The notes under the pieces: model-generated
What the model was told of the DNA's origin: nothing
The model's database searches: none
Seen by the model: the letters and a program-made list of their open reading frames with translations, nothing else
NCBI RefSeq assembly: GCF_008065115.1
Contig: NZ_CP042913.1
Location: forward strand, 5,529,257 to 5,593,256
Origin: Bythopirellula goksoeyrii
Lineage (GTDB): Bacteria > Planctomycetota > Planctomycetia > Pirellulales > Lacipirellulaceae
Length of the DNA stretch: 64,000 bases
Reading direction: 5' to 3'
Shown here: in pieces, positions 53,224 through 62,984 of the stretch
Layout of the letters: each line of letters opens with the position of its first letter
Numbering within the stretch: position 1 is the stretch's first letter
Translations under genes and position numbers: made by a program

Positions 53224-53955
53224 TCACTCTCTATTCCTAATGTGCCCAGCTTCCTCTTCTTCCATCTCCCGCGCCTTGTGCAGCGCCGTAGCTACCAGAC
53301 CCGCCGGCACGGAAACTACAGCCAGACCAATCAGCAGAATAAAGAACGTAAAACACCGCCCCCCCACCGTAATCGGATAGACGTCGCCATATCCCACGGT
53401 GGTCAGAGTAGCCACGGCCCACCACAGCGCGTGAAATACCGAAGCAAACTTCTCTGGCTGGGCGTCGTGCTCGCAATAATAAATCCCCACCGCGGCCAAA
53501 TACATCAAGATCCCCGTTACCAACGTAAATAAGACAATCTCTTCTCTGGCGATGTTCAGTGCCCGAAACAACCGGCGGATGGCCTTGTTGTAGCGCACGA
53601 CCTTCAAAAGGCGAAAGAGCCTCAGGAACCGAAATGCCCGCACTGCACGGAGATCGATGACGTTGCCCAAGAAGAAGGGAAGAATGGCCACCAAGTCCAC
53701 GATCCCATAGAAGCTACGTATGTAATGCCAGGGATGGTCTGCGACAGCAATCCGAGACAAATACTCGATCGTGAAGAACACAAAGATGGCGAAGTCAATA
53801 CCGTTGAGCCATTGCTCCGCAGTCGGGCTCAGATGGGGAAGGGTCTCAATGGAGAATGTGACCACCGAGATCAATATGAGGCATTGAACGACAATAGCAA
53901 ACGCCATCCCGGCCTTGGTATCGGTCTTTTCAATAATCCCCTTGAGTCGCTGCAT
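53224..53955 (-). CDS. Voltage-gated potassium-type ion channel
   Basis: 243-residue six-helix ion channel. S4 voltage sensor is seen as RAFRFLRLFRLLKVVRYNKA (regular Arg spacing) and the pore as TLTTVGYGDVYP with GYGD, the potassium selectivity filter. Ends with an acidic tail (REMEEEEAGHIRNRE). The start at 53955 (MQRLKGII) is preferred over 54000, because the longer frame adds a Gly/Ala segment without support. Tetramer in the inner membrane; role in membrane potential is inferred. Confidence 0.9.
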   Translation of the reverse strand: MQRLKGIIEKTDTKAGMAFAIVVQCLILISVVTFSIETLPHLSPTAEQWLNGIDFAIFVFFTIEYLSRIAVADHPWHYIRSFYGIVDLVAILPFFLGNVIDLRAVRAFRFLRLFRLLKVVRYNKAIRRLFRALNIAREEIVLFTLVTGILMYLAAVGIYYCEHDAQPEKFASVFHALWWAVATLTTVGYGDVYPITVGGRCFTFFILLIGLAVVSVPAGLVATALHKAREMEEEEAGHIRNRE

Positions 53956-54080
53956 GCCGTGAAGTTTAGCATCGCCCCCGGCCCATCCGCAACGCGCCAT
54001 GGTTAGCCGCGCGTACTGATCCCCAGCACAGCAGAGCGCGTCACTCCAACCCCACTCAAAAGCTCAGGACTCGTTTCGCT

Positions 54081-54533
54081 TCAAGCTGCCTCGGGTACGC
54101 CTGCAACATGCACGACCTCGCTCGACAGAGGAACGACTTCCTTTTCGATAGCCTGATGCTCTGAACGAACTGCCACCATATGCAGAACTGCCGGAATGGC
54201 CAACACGGCCAAAAACGGACTAGGAAATGTTTCGAGATTCGTATTGAACCAGGCGAACAACCCTCCTACGGCACAGATCGCGAGCAGACTACCCGTCAAA
54301 GCGAATCTCTTACTCGCGGCGAGCAGGTAGCTAGCAAAGACGCCCAGTAGCAAACCCAAAAACATGCGAACGCCAAAATAATCGGCATTTCCAGAGAAAA
54401 TCTCTGGGTAATGACTGTGGAGCAGCCTGTCTGTGGCGAAAGCGGTCCCAAAGAGCAGCGCGGCAATTGCCGAACCATAGATGGCGCCGAGTCGGACAGC
54501 GTTTCCATACTTAAAATTGGATAGAGTTTTCAT
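54081..54533 (-). CDS. Small integral membrane protein
   Basis: 150-residue protein with about four hydrophobic segments (LGAIYGSAIAALLFGTAFA, MFLGLLLGVFASYLLAA, GSLLAICAVGGLFAWF, PFLAVLAIPAVLHMVAV) and a short cytoplasmic or periplasmic tail. The start at 54533 has GGAGAGGAG upstream, a strong site. Family not recognised and no functional clue from neighbours. Confidence 0.7.
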   Translation of the reverse strand: MKTLSNFKYGNAVRLGAIYGSAIAALLFGTAFATDRLLHSHYPEIFSGNADYFGVRMFLGLLLGVFASYLLAASKRFALTGSLLAICAVGGLFAWFNTNLETFPSPFLAVLAIPAVLHMVAVRSEHQAIEKEVVPLSSEVVHVAGVPEAA

Positions 54534-55050
54534 TTCTATCTCCTCTCCTAAAATGCGATTCCGTAACAGCGTGCAACTATCAGCCAAGCGCAGCGTCTGC
54601 ACAAGATTCTGGAACGGTAGGTTGGTTTAGGTGGGTAATCGAGCACGACTTGCGAAGCTAAACTTCTAACCCAAGTCACGCAGGTGGGAAGATGCTTTCA
54701 AATTGTCTGCCGACATACGGCAACAACTTTCAGATCTTGTGTTATTCCGAGTAGGCAAATCGCATGCCGCAATTAGAAAAGCGATTATCTCAGGGAGTTC
54801 GCCACAAAAGAATGCTATCTCCTGCAACAACCAAAGAGCGAACCTTTGGCAGCGGTGCTTAATAATGTAGCAAGCTAGCTGGAAAAGCTCGAACGGGTTG
54901 CGAGTCCCCTCGGCAAAACTCAGCGTGAATTCATTTCTATCCACCCACTACTTACCGCTCCCTATCCAAACACGCTCTCGAGCAACTCCTCTGACGACCA
55001 TGGCTCACTTACTTTCCCGAATCGCCAACTTTAGACGTTCCCCATAAAAA
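54534..55050. other. Gene-poor stretch
   Basis: A 92-codon minus-strand frame with a GTG start (54666-54944) encodes a Cys-rich sequence (ACYIIKHRCQRFALWLLQ) but has no ribosome site and odd composition; I do not support it as a gene. The right end is a strong terminator hairpin. Confidence 0.4.
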
Positions 55051-55082
55051 CAGGCCGGCAACTCTTGCGAGTTGCCGGCCTG
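55046..55082 (-). terminator. Rho-independent terminator
   Basis: Perfect 14-base stem CAGGCCGGCAACTC / GAGTTGCCGGCCTG with a four-base loop; on the minus strand it is followed by TTTTT. It lies about 70 bases beyond the stop of the gene at 55153-55845, which it would terminate. Confidence 0.85.
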
Positions 55083-55152
55083 GCGGGTTGCAATGCCGCA
55101 GCCAAGTGTATTGGGGCTAAAAGCTGATGGCTGACGGCTGGTCGCTTTCTTT

Positions 55153-55845
55153 TTAGTACTCCGAACCGTCGATGCCTAGTCGCATCTTGAGCGTTTCAAA
55201 TTGCTCAATGTATTCTTCATTCGTCGAATGCACGTGTTCCGCTTCGGTGATGAATCGCATCTCTTCGCGGCAGTTAAGACCCGCGTCGATCAGTGCACCT
55301 TCGTAGGGAGTCAGTTGTTTGCCGTAGACGATCAGCAGTTTGTGTTCGTCGAATTGCACTTCCTGTGGAGTCGTAGGATTCAACACCGCAATGCCCGTGC
55401 AGCCGTCGTTTACCAGCAAGTCTTCAAACTCCCAGAGGATACTCTGCAGGATCGGCATGTCGATATGTTCGCGATACAGATCCTGCATGCCGTTCTTGGG
55501 ATACTGATGGCTGCTTTCCAGCACCACATCAACCACCGGACCTAACGGATCCAACAATTCCATGAACGTCTCGAATACCCGCTCCCGCGAAACCGCCGCC
55601 ATAACGACCGGCACGTCTTGCTTGGCGTTTTCATCGTGATAAGTGTCATGACGAAAACCTGCCGAGGGGACCACGTCGAGTCCATAGGAAGGACGCACCG
55701 CATCGGTCAACTGAAAGCTGCCGTAGCGACTCACACCCAAATGGGCTTCGAGTTCTGCCTCGTTGAGCATCTCGAAGCTGCTGGTGCTTTGGGTACCAAG
55801 TTCCTCGTGGAACACGTTGCGGAAGAATTTTTTCAGGAAGCCCAT
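55153..55845 (-). CDS. Conserved hypothetical protein
   Basis: 230-residue soluble acidic protein starting MGFLKKFFRNVFHEELG. Predicted alpha/beta with repeated acidic segments (EMLNEAELEAHLGVSRYGSF, ESSHQYPKNG, LLVNDGCTGIAVLNP). No membrane helix or signal. It is the sort of protein conserved in planctomycetes but not assigned a role; I cannot name the family. The start at 55845 is preferred to a TTG nine codons earlier; neither has a good ribosome site. A strong terminator follows. Confidence 0.65.
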   Translation of the reverse strand: MGFLKKFFRNVFHEELGTQSTSSFEMLNEAELEAHLGVSRYGSFQLTDAVRPSYGLDVVPSAGFRHDTYHDENAKQDVPVVMAAVSRERVFETFMELLDPLGPVVDVVLESSHQYPKNGMQDLYREHIDMPILQSILWEFEDLLVNDGCTGIAVLNPTTPQEVQFDEHKLLIVYGKQLTPYEGALIDAGLNCREEMRFITEAEHVHSTNEEYIEQFETLKMRLGIDGSEY

Positions 55846-56248
55846 CGGCGAACTCGTATCTGGGTTGAGCAAACTGGTGTAAATAATCTTGCAAACTGGG
55901 GAGTTGCCTGGGTCATTGGCAGAGTGGACTTCTCTTTCAACGGGTTCGTCCGACTTCTACTCAAATCTAGGTTATCTCTGGCTGGTCGGTTCCGGAAAAA
56001 ACGACAAAACCTGTGTCCCAACCATCGCTGGACGCTTGCATGTTGGCATTCGTCCTGCGCTTAGCAAAACGTAGCTCAGCACCTTTTCAAACCCGAGAAA
56101 AAAGCCATAAGCCTAGCTACTTTTTCGGCCAAACAGAAAGTCGCAATAGTGTCTTGCGAAATCTTCGCGCTAACCGTACCAGCACGTTGAGAATCAGAAA
56201 CGCACTCAAGTTACAGAAGGTGCATTCAGGCAACAGCCGCTTGTCGGC
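55846..56248. other. Intergenic stretch without a supported gene
   Basis: Lies between two minus-strand genes, upstream of one and downstream of the other. Short open frames on both strands have no ribosome site and no recognisable protein. No strong hairpin or repeat. Confidence 0.4.
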
Positions 56249-57592
56249 TTAGCGGTCAGAAGGCAGACAACGCACCAACGACGAGATCGCCATCGCCGTG
56301 CCGTATTGCTGGTGATAATCGTAGAGGATATAGTCCCACCAGCTTCCGTCGCTCTCCTGCAAAGGAAGCAAAACGTGCGCAAGCTGCCCTCGAAAGAAGG
56401 GTCGCTCATCTTCTGGCAGCTGGTCAATACACATCGAAGCGTAGAAATGACCGTAATAATAGAAATAACCCGCCACACTAAAATCAGCGTAGTGGGGCGA
56501 TTGTCCCGGATAATTCCGTTTTCGACTCATGCTGAGCCAGCCGTTGCGAGCAAAAAGCCGATTGAGCCAGTTCTCAACCACCTCATCCGTAACCAGCTTG
56601 TCACCATAGAGTCGCAAAGCCAGATTGCAGACCTGCGAGCGGCCCAGGCTTCCCCCTGGCCGATTGATGTCCATCCGCGGTACATATTTGAGATACTCAC
56701 CATAGGCATACGCAAAGTCGGGATAGCGTTGGCGTTCGATCGAGGCGATCGCCGGCTTGGTCACCTCAGTGGGAACTTCGATGCCAAATTCCTTCTCTGC
56801 CTCTTTGAGGGCGATTAGAACTGTAGCTGTGGTAAAGCTGATCGAACTCCCAGTGGGTGTCGCCAGTTTTGCACGCCTCGGATGCGCGGGATTGCCGTAC
56901 TTGTCCGAATAGGGATCGTCGTAATACCCCCAACCTCCATTGAGAAACTCCCCTGCCGAGAGGCGTTCGATCTGTAGGTCGACCAACTGCTTGAGTTTCT
57001 CTTGAAGTTCACTATCCCCTTCTGCTCGCTGGTGCAAGCTAACCGCAGCATGAATGGCATAGGCATGTCCCCACACATTGTAGAGTGCGTAACCCATGTA
57101 GTCGTCGTATTGATCCGGGGCACTCCGTTTGAGTTTACTGCCATTCTCCAAGAGCCAGGCCTGACTCCGATCAAGCGAGTCTTCAATTCTTTCTCGAAGT
57201 TCACCATCAAACAGATCTCGCGACTCCACCAGAGCCATGATTGCCAACGAAGTGGTCGCCGTGCGGTACGCATTGTGAGCCTCGGGAACTGGAGACCAGA
57301 TGCGATAATATTTGCCGTTTTGCGAACGCCCCCAGGCACCCTGCTTCAGCTGCGAGCCGAGTAGAAATTCGACGCCTCGTTCGATAGCCTTCGTTATCTC
57401 AGCAGCAGAGGGTGGAGTAATGGATGCTGGCTTGGGGCCTTCGACCGACAGGGGATACGGTGTCTTTTCTGCAGAACTTGCCTTGGCAGTCGATGCTGAT
57501 TCAGCCAGCACGAATTCCGAGCAAGCCAGCAAACTCCACACGAGGATTGCCATCCCGTATGCGATTGTTCGTTGGTAAATAACCATTCTCAT
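56249..57592 (-). CDS. Exported prenyltransferase/squalene-oxidase repeat protein
   Basis: 447-residue protein with a signal peptide (MAILVWSLLACSEFVLA) and an (alpha/alpha) barrel of the terpene cyclase-type repeat fold. Repeat signatures: GVEFLLGSQLKQGAWG, GEFLNGGWGYYDD, LLPLQESDGSWWDYILYDYH. Such exported proteins are common in planctomycetes; the acidic DxDD/DCTAE catalytic motif of true cyclases is not seen, so it is likely a binding or structural protein, not a hopanoid cyclase. The start at 57592 opens the signal peptide. It follows the adaptor gene with a gap of about 70 bases and probably forms an operon with it. Confidence 0.75.
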   Translation of the reverse strand: MRMVIYQRTIAYGMAILVWSLLACSEFVLAESASTAKASSAEKTPYPLSVEGPKPASITPPSAAEITKAIERGVEFLLGSQLKQGAWGRSQNGKYYRIWSPVPEAHNAYRTATTSLAIMALVESRDLFDGELRERIEDSLDRSQAWLLENGSKLKRSAPDQYDDYMGYALYNVWGHAYAIHAAVSLHQRAEGDSELQEKLKQLVDLQIERLSAGEFLNGGWGYYDDPYSDKYGNPAHPRRAKLATPTGSSISFTTATVLIALKEAEKEFGIEVPTEVTKPAIASIERQRYPDFAYAYGEYLKYVPRMDINRPGGSLGRSQVCNLALRLYGDKLVTDEVVENWLNRLFARNGWLSMSRKRNYPGQSPHYADFSVAGYFYYYGHFYASMCIDQLPEDERPFFRGQLAHVLLPLQESDGSWWDYILYDYHQQYGTAMAISSLVRCLPSDR

Positions 57593-57660
57593 GCCCTGGC
57601 TTGCCATAGTGAATTCGCTATGCCATGTGCCGCATTGCGGCACGGCCAACGAATCAGACT

Positions 57661-59415
57661 TCACTGCTCAGCGTCCTCGTCTTCTTTATCTTCATCTTCC
57701 TTCAACTTTTCCTTGCTAATTTTATCCCCTTCTACCAATCCCTCAAGAATTTCGACCATATCTCCCTTGGTATGTCCGACCTTGATCTCGCGTCGCTGAG
57801 GATCCTCTTCATCTTCAACGAGCACCATGACGTACTTGGTTTTCTCATCCTCTTTGTCAGTCTGCACCAAGTCTTTGGGGATTTGCAAGGCATCTTTTTT
57901 CTCGTAGGTGGTCACCTTTGCCTTACAGGACATTCCAGCCACCAACCACTCAGGAAATTCGCTCTTATCCAGCTCGAATTGCATTTCGAACTTTCTGCTA
58001 GCACTTGGGATACCTGAGAGGCTCTTTACCGTTCCAGTGATCTCGATGTCTTCATCAGCGGTGGGAGTAATCACCGTGTCGAGGCCTACTTTGAATTCTG
58101 AAAAATCCTTCTCGCTCAGTTCACTGATGACATACAAGGGCCGTTGTTCGACAATGGTCATGATCACGGTATTGGGAGGAATAGTGCCGTAAGGAACCAA
58201 CTTGGAAGAGAGAGTATTAATTTCTCCCCATTTCCCATCAACACACCGACCATAATAAACGGTGCCATCCACCGGTGAGCGAAGTTCCATTAGAGCCCGA
58301 TCGCTCAGAAGATCAGCATTCTTGCGAACGCTTCTCGCGCGCGCTTCTCGTTTTTGCTCAAGCTCGTATTTTCCGCGAGAAATCCCCAGCTCACGTGCTG
58401 TTCTAGCTTTCTCCAAGGAGATCCTCGCTGCTTCCAAGGCGGTTATATAAGTCAGATCATTTCGAGGTAGAGTCACATCCATCGTGTAGTCGCGGCTGGC
58501 CGTTTGCAGTTCCATCATCAGCTCGGCAGTATTCACCTCGAACTCCTGACGACGCAGCACAATGGCCTCTGTCTCCTCGGTCAATTCGTCCGCTTCGTAC
58601 ATTTTCTTCAGCTGAGCGAGTTCTTCTTTCTGCGATTCAAGGTCTTCCTTGGCCGAATCAAAACGATATTTTGCAATACGCACTGCAAATGGACGGTCCG
58701 TGTTCTGATAGTACTTATGATCCTCGACCAATTGCTCGTAGTTCCGCTCGGCCTCTCTGAAGGCCAAATCAAGCATCTTTTCTTCTCGAGGGGTCTCCTC
58801 CTCCGCGAGCATTAGCGATAGCTCGTTCAAACGTAGTTCAATTGATTCGTCTGCCAATCGGTCATCGATACTCTCATCATCAAAACGAACCAACAACTCC
58901 CCTTTCTTCACTTCTGTACCGTGCGCCACAGCTTCCAGTACGACGAAACGCGACCACGCATCTGGTCGTACGGCAATTTCCTGCATGTCCGAAGCAACGA
59001 AGATTCCGCTCAACTCCTCTTCGATCTTGAGAGGCTTACTCTTGACGACATGAGGTTTGGGATTTTTCTCTTCTTCCTTCTTTTTCTCTGCTTTGTCAGT
59101 AGACTCTTTTTCATCTGAGCCTTTGTCCTTGGTATCTTTTTCTTCAGCAGCAGGCTCACTCTTAACTTCTTTCGCAGCTGCCTCCTTTGATTCGGTGGCT
59201 GTTTCTTCCTTTTCCTTCGCTTCGGCAGCCTTGTCCGGCTTTTCTTCCTGCTTTTCATCCGCCGCGGTAGAATCCGTCGAATCTTCGGCGGCAGCCTCCT
59301 CAGCAGCACTTGATGAGGTGCTTTCCGCGGCAACTACAAGACTTGCCATGAGGACTAATGAAATAGTGCCCAATACTGCCAATAACTTCGTTGGGCATAG
59401 GTTTATTCGAGACAT
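57661..59415 (-). CDS. HlyD-like membrane-fusion protein with long charged linker
   Basis: 584-residue periplasmic adaptor. After a signal peptide (LLAVLGTISLVLMASLVVAA) comes an 85-residue tract of Glu, Ala, Lys, Asp and Ser, then the HlyD/RND-adaptor core: a barrel-sandwich half (GTEVKKGELLVRFDDESIDD), a coiled-coil hairpin of about 150 residues (LESQKEELAQLKKMYEADEL), the second half (ELRSPVDGTVYYGR) and a beta-barrel (LSEKDFSEFKVGLDTVITPT). A second acidic tail (KLKEDEDKEDEDAEQ) closes the chain. No RND or ABC exporter gene adjoins; a cyclase-fold protein follows. The low-complexity linker is unusual for this family. Confidence 0.8.
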   Translation of the reverse strand: MSRINLCPTKLLAVLGTISLVLMASLVVAAESTSSSAAEEAAAEDSTDSTAADEKQEEKPDKAAEAKEKEETATESKEAAAKEVKSEPAAEEKDTKDKGSDEKESTDKAEKKKEEEKNPKPHVVKSKPLKIEEELSGIFVASDMQEIAVRPDAWSRFVVLEAVAHGTEVKKGELLVRFDDESIDDRLADESIELRLNELSLMLAEEETPREEKMLDLAFREAERNYEQLVEDHKYYQNTDRPFAVRIAKYRFDSAKEDLESQKEELAQLKKMYEADELTEETEAIVLRRQEFEVNTAELMMELQTASRDYTMDVTLPRNDLTYITALEAARISLEKARTARELGISRGKYELEQKREARARSVRKNADLLSDRALMELRSPVDGTVYYGRCVDGKWGEINTLSSKLVPYGTIPPNTVIMTIVEQRPLYVISELSEKDFSEFKVGLDTVITPTADEDIEITGTVKSLSGIPSASRKFEMQFELDKSEFPEWLVAGMSCKAKVTTYEKKDALQIPKDLVQTDKEDEKTKYVMVLVEDEEDPQRREIKVGHTKGDMVEILEGLVEGDKISKEKLKEDEDKEDEDAEQ

Positions 59416-59737
59416 CGAGGGCTCCTCGCAAAGGCTCTTGGTGAGATTCCACAGCAGTTCAAAATGGCCTAAAATCGGCGAGCCGGCAAGATAGGAAAAC
59501 TTTGCGGCCCCTAGATTCTAGCTCTTGGACTGGTGGACAACTAGATTCGCCCCATAAATAGAGGCGATTTTTGATTCGAGAGGGAGACAAAGGAGAGCCC
59601 TTCGGCGCACACCGCCGGGAGCCTCATACTTTCCGGTGTTTAGAATCATTCTGCTCACTAGAACAATCAGAGAATTATCCGCACAATCAAACTATCTGCT
59701 ATTACACGAACAGAACCTATACTCCCAACCGAATGCC
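59416..59737. other. Divergent promoter region
   Basis: Between the divergent adaptor gene and cobalamin adenosyltransferase gene. No B12-box or riboswitch-like core was recognised. A short GC-rich stretch (GGAGAGCCCTTCGGCGCACA) with a weak hairpin lies near 59600. Confidence 0.4.
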
Positions 59738-60283
59738 ATGAAGATTTACACCAAGACTGGCGATGATGGCACGACGGGGCTCTATGGTGGAGGACGTGTT
59801 TCCAAATGTGATGAACGAATCAAGGCCTGCGGCACAGTTGACGAGCTAAATGCACTATTGGGAGTCGTGCGTGCCAGCGGCGTATCGGCCTCCGTCGATA
59901 AGGTGCTCGGGCATATTCAGAATCAACTCTTTGATCTGGGTGCTGAACTCGCAACCCCCGATGCTTCAAGCAGAGGAACTGACTACTTGCAAGATTCCGA
60001 CGTCGCCCAACTGGAAGCGTGGATCGATCAATTCGATCCAGCGCTCCCAGAACTAAAGACATTTATTCTTCCGGGGGGGAGCAAAGCAGCAGCGGGAATC
60101 CATTTGGCTCGCTCGGTTTGTCGGCGGGCAGAAAGAGAGATGGTTGCTCTCAACCAGCGGTCCTCACTTCGCAATACTATTTTACTCTATATCAACCGAT
60201 TGGGTGACCTACTCTTTGTACTCGCTCGAACTGCCAACGCCGAGGTAGGTGTTCCTGATGTAGCTTGGCAGAAATCTCGCTAA
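59738..60283 (+). CDS. Cob(I)alamin adenosyltransferase, PduO type
   Basis: 181-residue ATP:corrinoid adenosyltransferase that makes adenosylcobalamin. Motifs: KIYTKTGDDGTTGLYGG at the start, GTVDELNALLGVVRAS, HIQNQLFDLGAELATP, and the ATP-contacting SVCRRAERE. The Met at 59738 is chosen because the family begins with the KIYTKTGD motif. Trimeric and cytoplasmic. Whether it feeds a ribonucleotide reductase, mutase or eutB-like enzyme cannot be told from the neighbourhood. Confidence 0.93.
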   Translation: MKIYTKTGDDGTTGLYGGGRVSKCDERIKACGTVDELNALLGVVRASGVSASVDKVLGHIQNQLFDLGAELATPDASSRGTDYLQDSDVAQLEAWIDQFDPALPELKTFILPGGSKAAAGIHLARSVCRRAEREMVALNQRSSLRNTILLYINRLGDLLFVLARTANAEVGVPDVAWQKSR

Positions 60284-60438
60284 GAAAAAGCTGCTTTGAG
60301 TACAAAAATACTCCCCTCCGCTACTTTACTGGAATCGTTCAGGCTTTTATTCTACTACTCTGCTGGGCTTGGCCGGTGAAGCACTTGCCGTTCACTTATT
60401 ACCAAGCAGCTCATCATCGATCTCAGGCGGAGGTAGTC

Positions 60439-61827
60439 ATGTTCAAGTGGTATCAAGTTGCTATTGGTGCGTTTCTAATTTCTGGAATTGTTTCAGCGAG
60501 CGTGCCTGTTCAGGCCCAGGAGTTGGCCGAAGTTGCTGCGAAAGCTGATGAAGCAGCCCTCGCAGGCCACAATGCTTGGATGCTTACTTCCTGTGCCCTG
60601 GTACTGTTTATGACGGCTCCCGGTTTGGCCATGTTTTATGGAGGCTTGGTGCGCAGTAAGAATGTCCTGAGCATCATGATGCAGTGCCTGTTCCTGATGG
60701 GACTGATGACCATACTCTGGGCCTTGTATGGGTATAGTCTCTCCTTTGGTGGCGACGGCCCTTACATCGGCAACTCCGACTACCTCTTCATGAAAAATGT
60801 CGAACGCACCTGGGACGAAGCAACCAAGGCTCCGATTGAACCCATGGCAGGAGCGATTCCGCGCTATACCCACATGCTCTTCCAGGGAATGTTCTTCATC
60901 ATTACGCCCGCACTGATCTGTGGAGCCTTCGCAGAACGGATGAAATTCAGTGCAATGGTGGTCTTCAGTATTCTTTGGGGAACGTTGGTCTACTGCCCTC
61001 TCTGCCATTGGGTATGGGGGGGAGGGATTCTAGCGTTCGGCTCCGACCATGGCCTCCAGGGAGGCGCACTCGATTTCGCGGGCGGGACTGTGGTGCATAT
61101 CAGTTCTGGGGTCTCAGCACTAATATGCGCATTGCTCCTGGGAAAACGCAAAGGCTTCGGCACCTCCGATCTGCGACCTCATAATCTCACTTACACGATC
61201 TTGGGAGCCGCGATGCTCTGGGTAGGTTGGTTTGGTTTCAACGCCGGTAGTGAATTGGCCTCCGACGGCCTCACTTCAAGTGCCTTCGCCGTCACCCATT
61301 TTTCTGCTGCGGCGGGCGTATTGGGCTGGGCGTTCTACGAATGGATTACCAATGGCAAACCTAGCGTGTTGGGTGCTGCTTCGGGGGCGGTGGCCGGCCT
61401 GGTCTGCATTACCCCCGCTGCTGGTTTTGTGAATCCCATGCCTGCGATTCTCATGGGAGCGGCAGCTGGGGTCGTATGTGCCCTGGCCTGCGGCAAGCTC
61501 AAGAATTCCTTTGGCTATGACGATTCCCTCGACGCATTTGGTGTCCACGGCGTCGGAGGAACGCTTGGAGCGATACTTACGGGTGTATTTGCCACCCGTG
61601 CCTGCTGGAATATCGCCGAGGGAGAGCCTCTTGGCATGCTCGAAGGAGGGAACGTAATGCCCGGGCAACTTACCGCAATTGTCGTGACGTGGGTATTTAG
61701 TATCGTCGCCACGCTTATTATTCTCAAAATCGTCGATGTTGCCATCGGGCTGCGAGTTGATGAGAATAGTGAAGTGCGCGGACTGGACCTTACCGAGCAC
61801 GGCGAAGAAGGCTACATCTTCGTGTAG
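60439..61827 (+). CDS. amtB: Ammonium transporter
   Basis: 462-residue ammonium channel of the Amt family. The start at 60439 has GGAGG nine bases upstream and a signal sequence (AIGAFLISGIVSASVPVQA); a frame reading from 60265 is longer but not supported. Eleven membrane helices follow. Twin-His pore residues are seen in DFAGGTVVHISSG and FGVHGVGGTLGA; WVGWFGFNAGSELA is also typical. It is followed by a PII gene, the standard amtB-glnK partnership, and a hairpin lies between the two. Confidence 0.95.
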   Translation: MFKWYQVAIGAFLISGIVSASVPVQAQELAEVAAKADEAALAGHNAWMLTSCALVLFMTAPGLAMFYGGLVRSKNVLSIMMQCLFLMGLMTILWALYGYSLSFGGDGPYIGNSDYLFMKNVERTWDEATKAPIEPMAGAIPRYTHMLFQGMFFIITPALICGAFAERMKFSAMVVFSILWGTLVYCPLCHWVWGGGILAFGSDHGLQGGALDFAGGTVVHISSGVSALICALLLGKRKGFGTSDLRPHNLTYTILGAAMLWVGWFGFNAGSELASDGLTSSAFAVTHFSAAAGVLGWAFYEWITNGKPSVLGAASGAVAGLVCITPAAGFVNPMPAILMGAAAGVVCALACGKLKNSFGYDDSLDAFGVHGVGGTLGAILTGVFATRACWNIAEGEPLGMLEGGNVMPGQLTAIVVTWVFSIVATLIILKIVDVAIGLRVDENSEVRGLDLTEHGEEGYIFV

Positions 61828-61852
61828 TATAGATAGGTATACAATCTCTCTG

Positions 61853-61881
61853 GTCGCTTTTCGCTGAGAGCGAAAGGCGAC
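61853..61881 (+). promoter_or_regulatory. Hairpin between amtB and glnK
   Basis: 12-base stem GTCGCTTTTCGC / GCGAAAGGCGAC with a five-base loop, one G-U pair. It is 25 bases after the amtB stop and 37 before the PII start. It may tune the ratio of the two products by partial termination or mRNA protection; no U-run follows directly. Confidence 0.55.
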
Positions 61882-61888
61882 TATTTAG

Positions 61889-62257
<369 letters not shown>

Positions 62258-62361
62258 GGAATGAGGGGATAGGTAATGGGAGAAAGAGTGATCCGTCTAC
62301 GGCTTTCGCCCAATTGTTATGACATACCTGAATGTTACACAGGGAGTTTCACTATTTTTTT

Positions 62362-62445
62362 TGGCCGTAGGCCTTCCTTCACCGTAGCCTAGGGCATCGC
62401 CCTAGGATTAGATACACACTATAGCCGTTTGGCCGAAGGCCTTAT
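62362..62445. repeat. REP-like hairpins, left flank of RAYT
   Basis: Contains CCTAGGGC-ATC-GCCCTAGG (62388-62406), preceded by TTCACCGTAG, and GGCCGAAGGCC near 62432. The right flank carries the same TTCACCGTAGCCTAGGGC motif in inverted orientation. Typical of REP elements mobilised or maintained by RAYT transposases. Confidence 0.7.
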
Positions 62446-62482
62446 TCACCTCTTCCCTGATGTAAGGCATTGGGATTAGAAA

Positions 62483-62890
62483 ATGCCCCAATCTCTGACA
62501 AAGCTCTATGCCCATTTGATTTTTAGTACCAAGAATCGCCAACCCTATATCGACGAGTCCATTCGGCCACGAGTTCACGGATACTTGGCGACGGTCGTGC
62601 GCAATATCGATTCCCCCTGGGTCGTCGTGGGTGGTGTTGCCGATCATGTTCATATTCTCTTCGACATGGGTAAGCTTCACGCACCGTTAGAGTTCGTCGA
62701 GCACGTGAAGCGAGAATCTTCGAAATTTGTAAAAACACTTGATCCAAAGTATAAGAGTTTTTACTGGCAACGTGGCTACGGCATGTTCTCAGTTGGACCA
62801 GCGCACCGCGGTGAAGCCGAAGAATACGTGCGAAACCAAGAGAAACATCACCACAAGAAGACCTTCCAAGAGGAATTCCGGTCGTTCTAG
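62483..62890 (+). CDS. REP-associated tyrosine transposase, amber-truncated
   Basis: IS200/REP-associated tyrosine transposase (RAYT) with the HUH motif HVH in DHVHILFDMG and the catalytic Tyr in AEEYVRNQEKHHH. At 62888 an in-frame TAG stops the 135-residue product; reading on gives ELYDIAYDEKFVWD and a TGA at 62933-62935, the normal end of this family, so the original gene probably ended at 62935 and lost its C-terminus to a TTG-to-TAG change. The catalytic core is intact, so the truncated protein might still act. Flanked by mirrored REP hairpins. Confidence 0.8.
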   Translation: MPQSLTKLYAHLIFSTKNRQPYIDESIRPRVHGYLATVVRNIDSPWVVVGGVADHVHILFDMGKLHAPLEFVEHVKRESSKFVKTLDPKYKSFYWQRGYGMFSVGPAHRGEAEEYVRNQEKHHHKKTFQEEFRSF

Positions 62891-62984
62891 GAATTATACG
62901 ATATTGCTTACGATGAGAAATTTGTGTGGGATTGAACAACATTGGGGTGAATATGGCCCTTGGCCAAACCACAAGAAATAATCC

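Noticed and set aside
54666-54944. 92-codon minus-strand frame with GTG start
   Set aside because: No ribosome site, Cys-rich and unlike its neighbours, no family recognised; possible but not supported.
59416-59737. Cobalamin riboswitch upstream of the adenosyltransferase gene
   Set aside because: Looked for a B12-box-like core and long structured leader; none recognised by eye.
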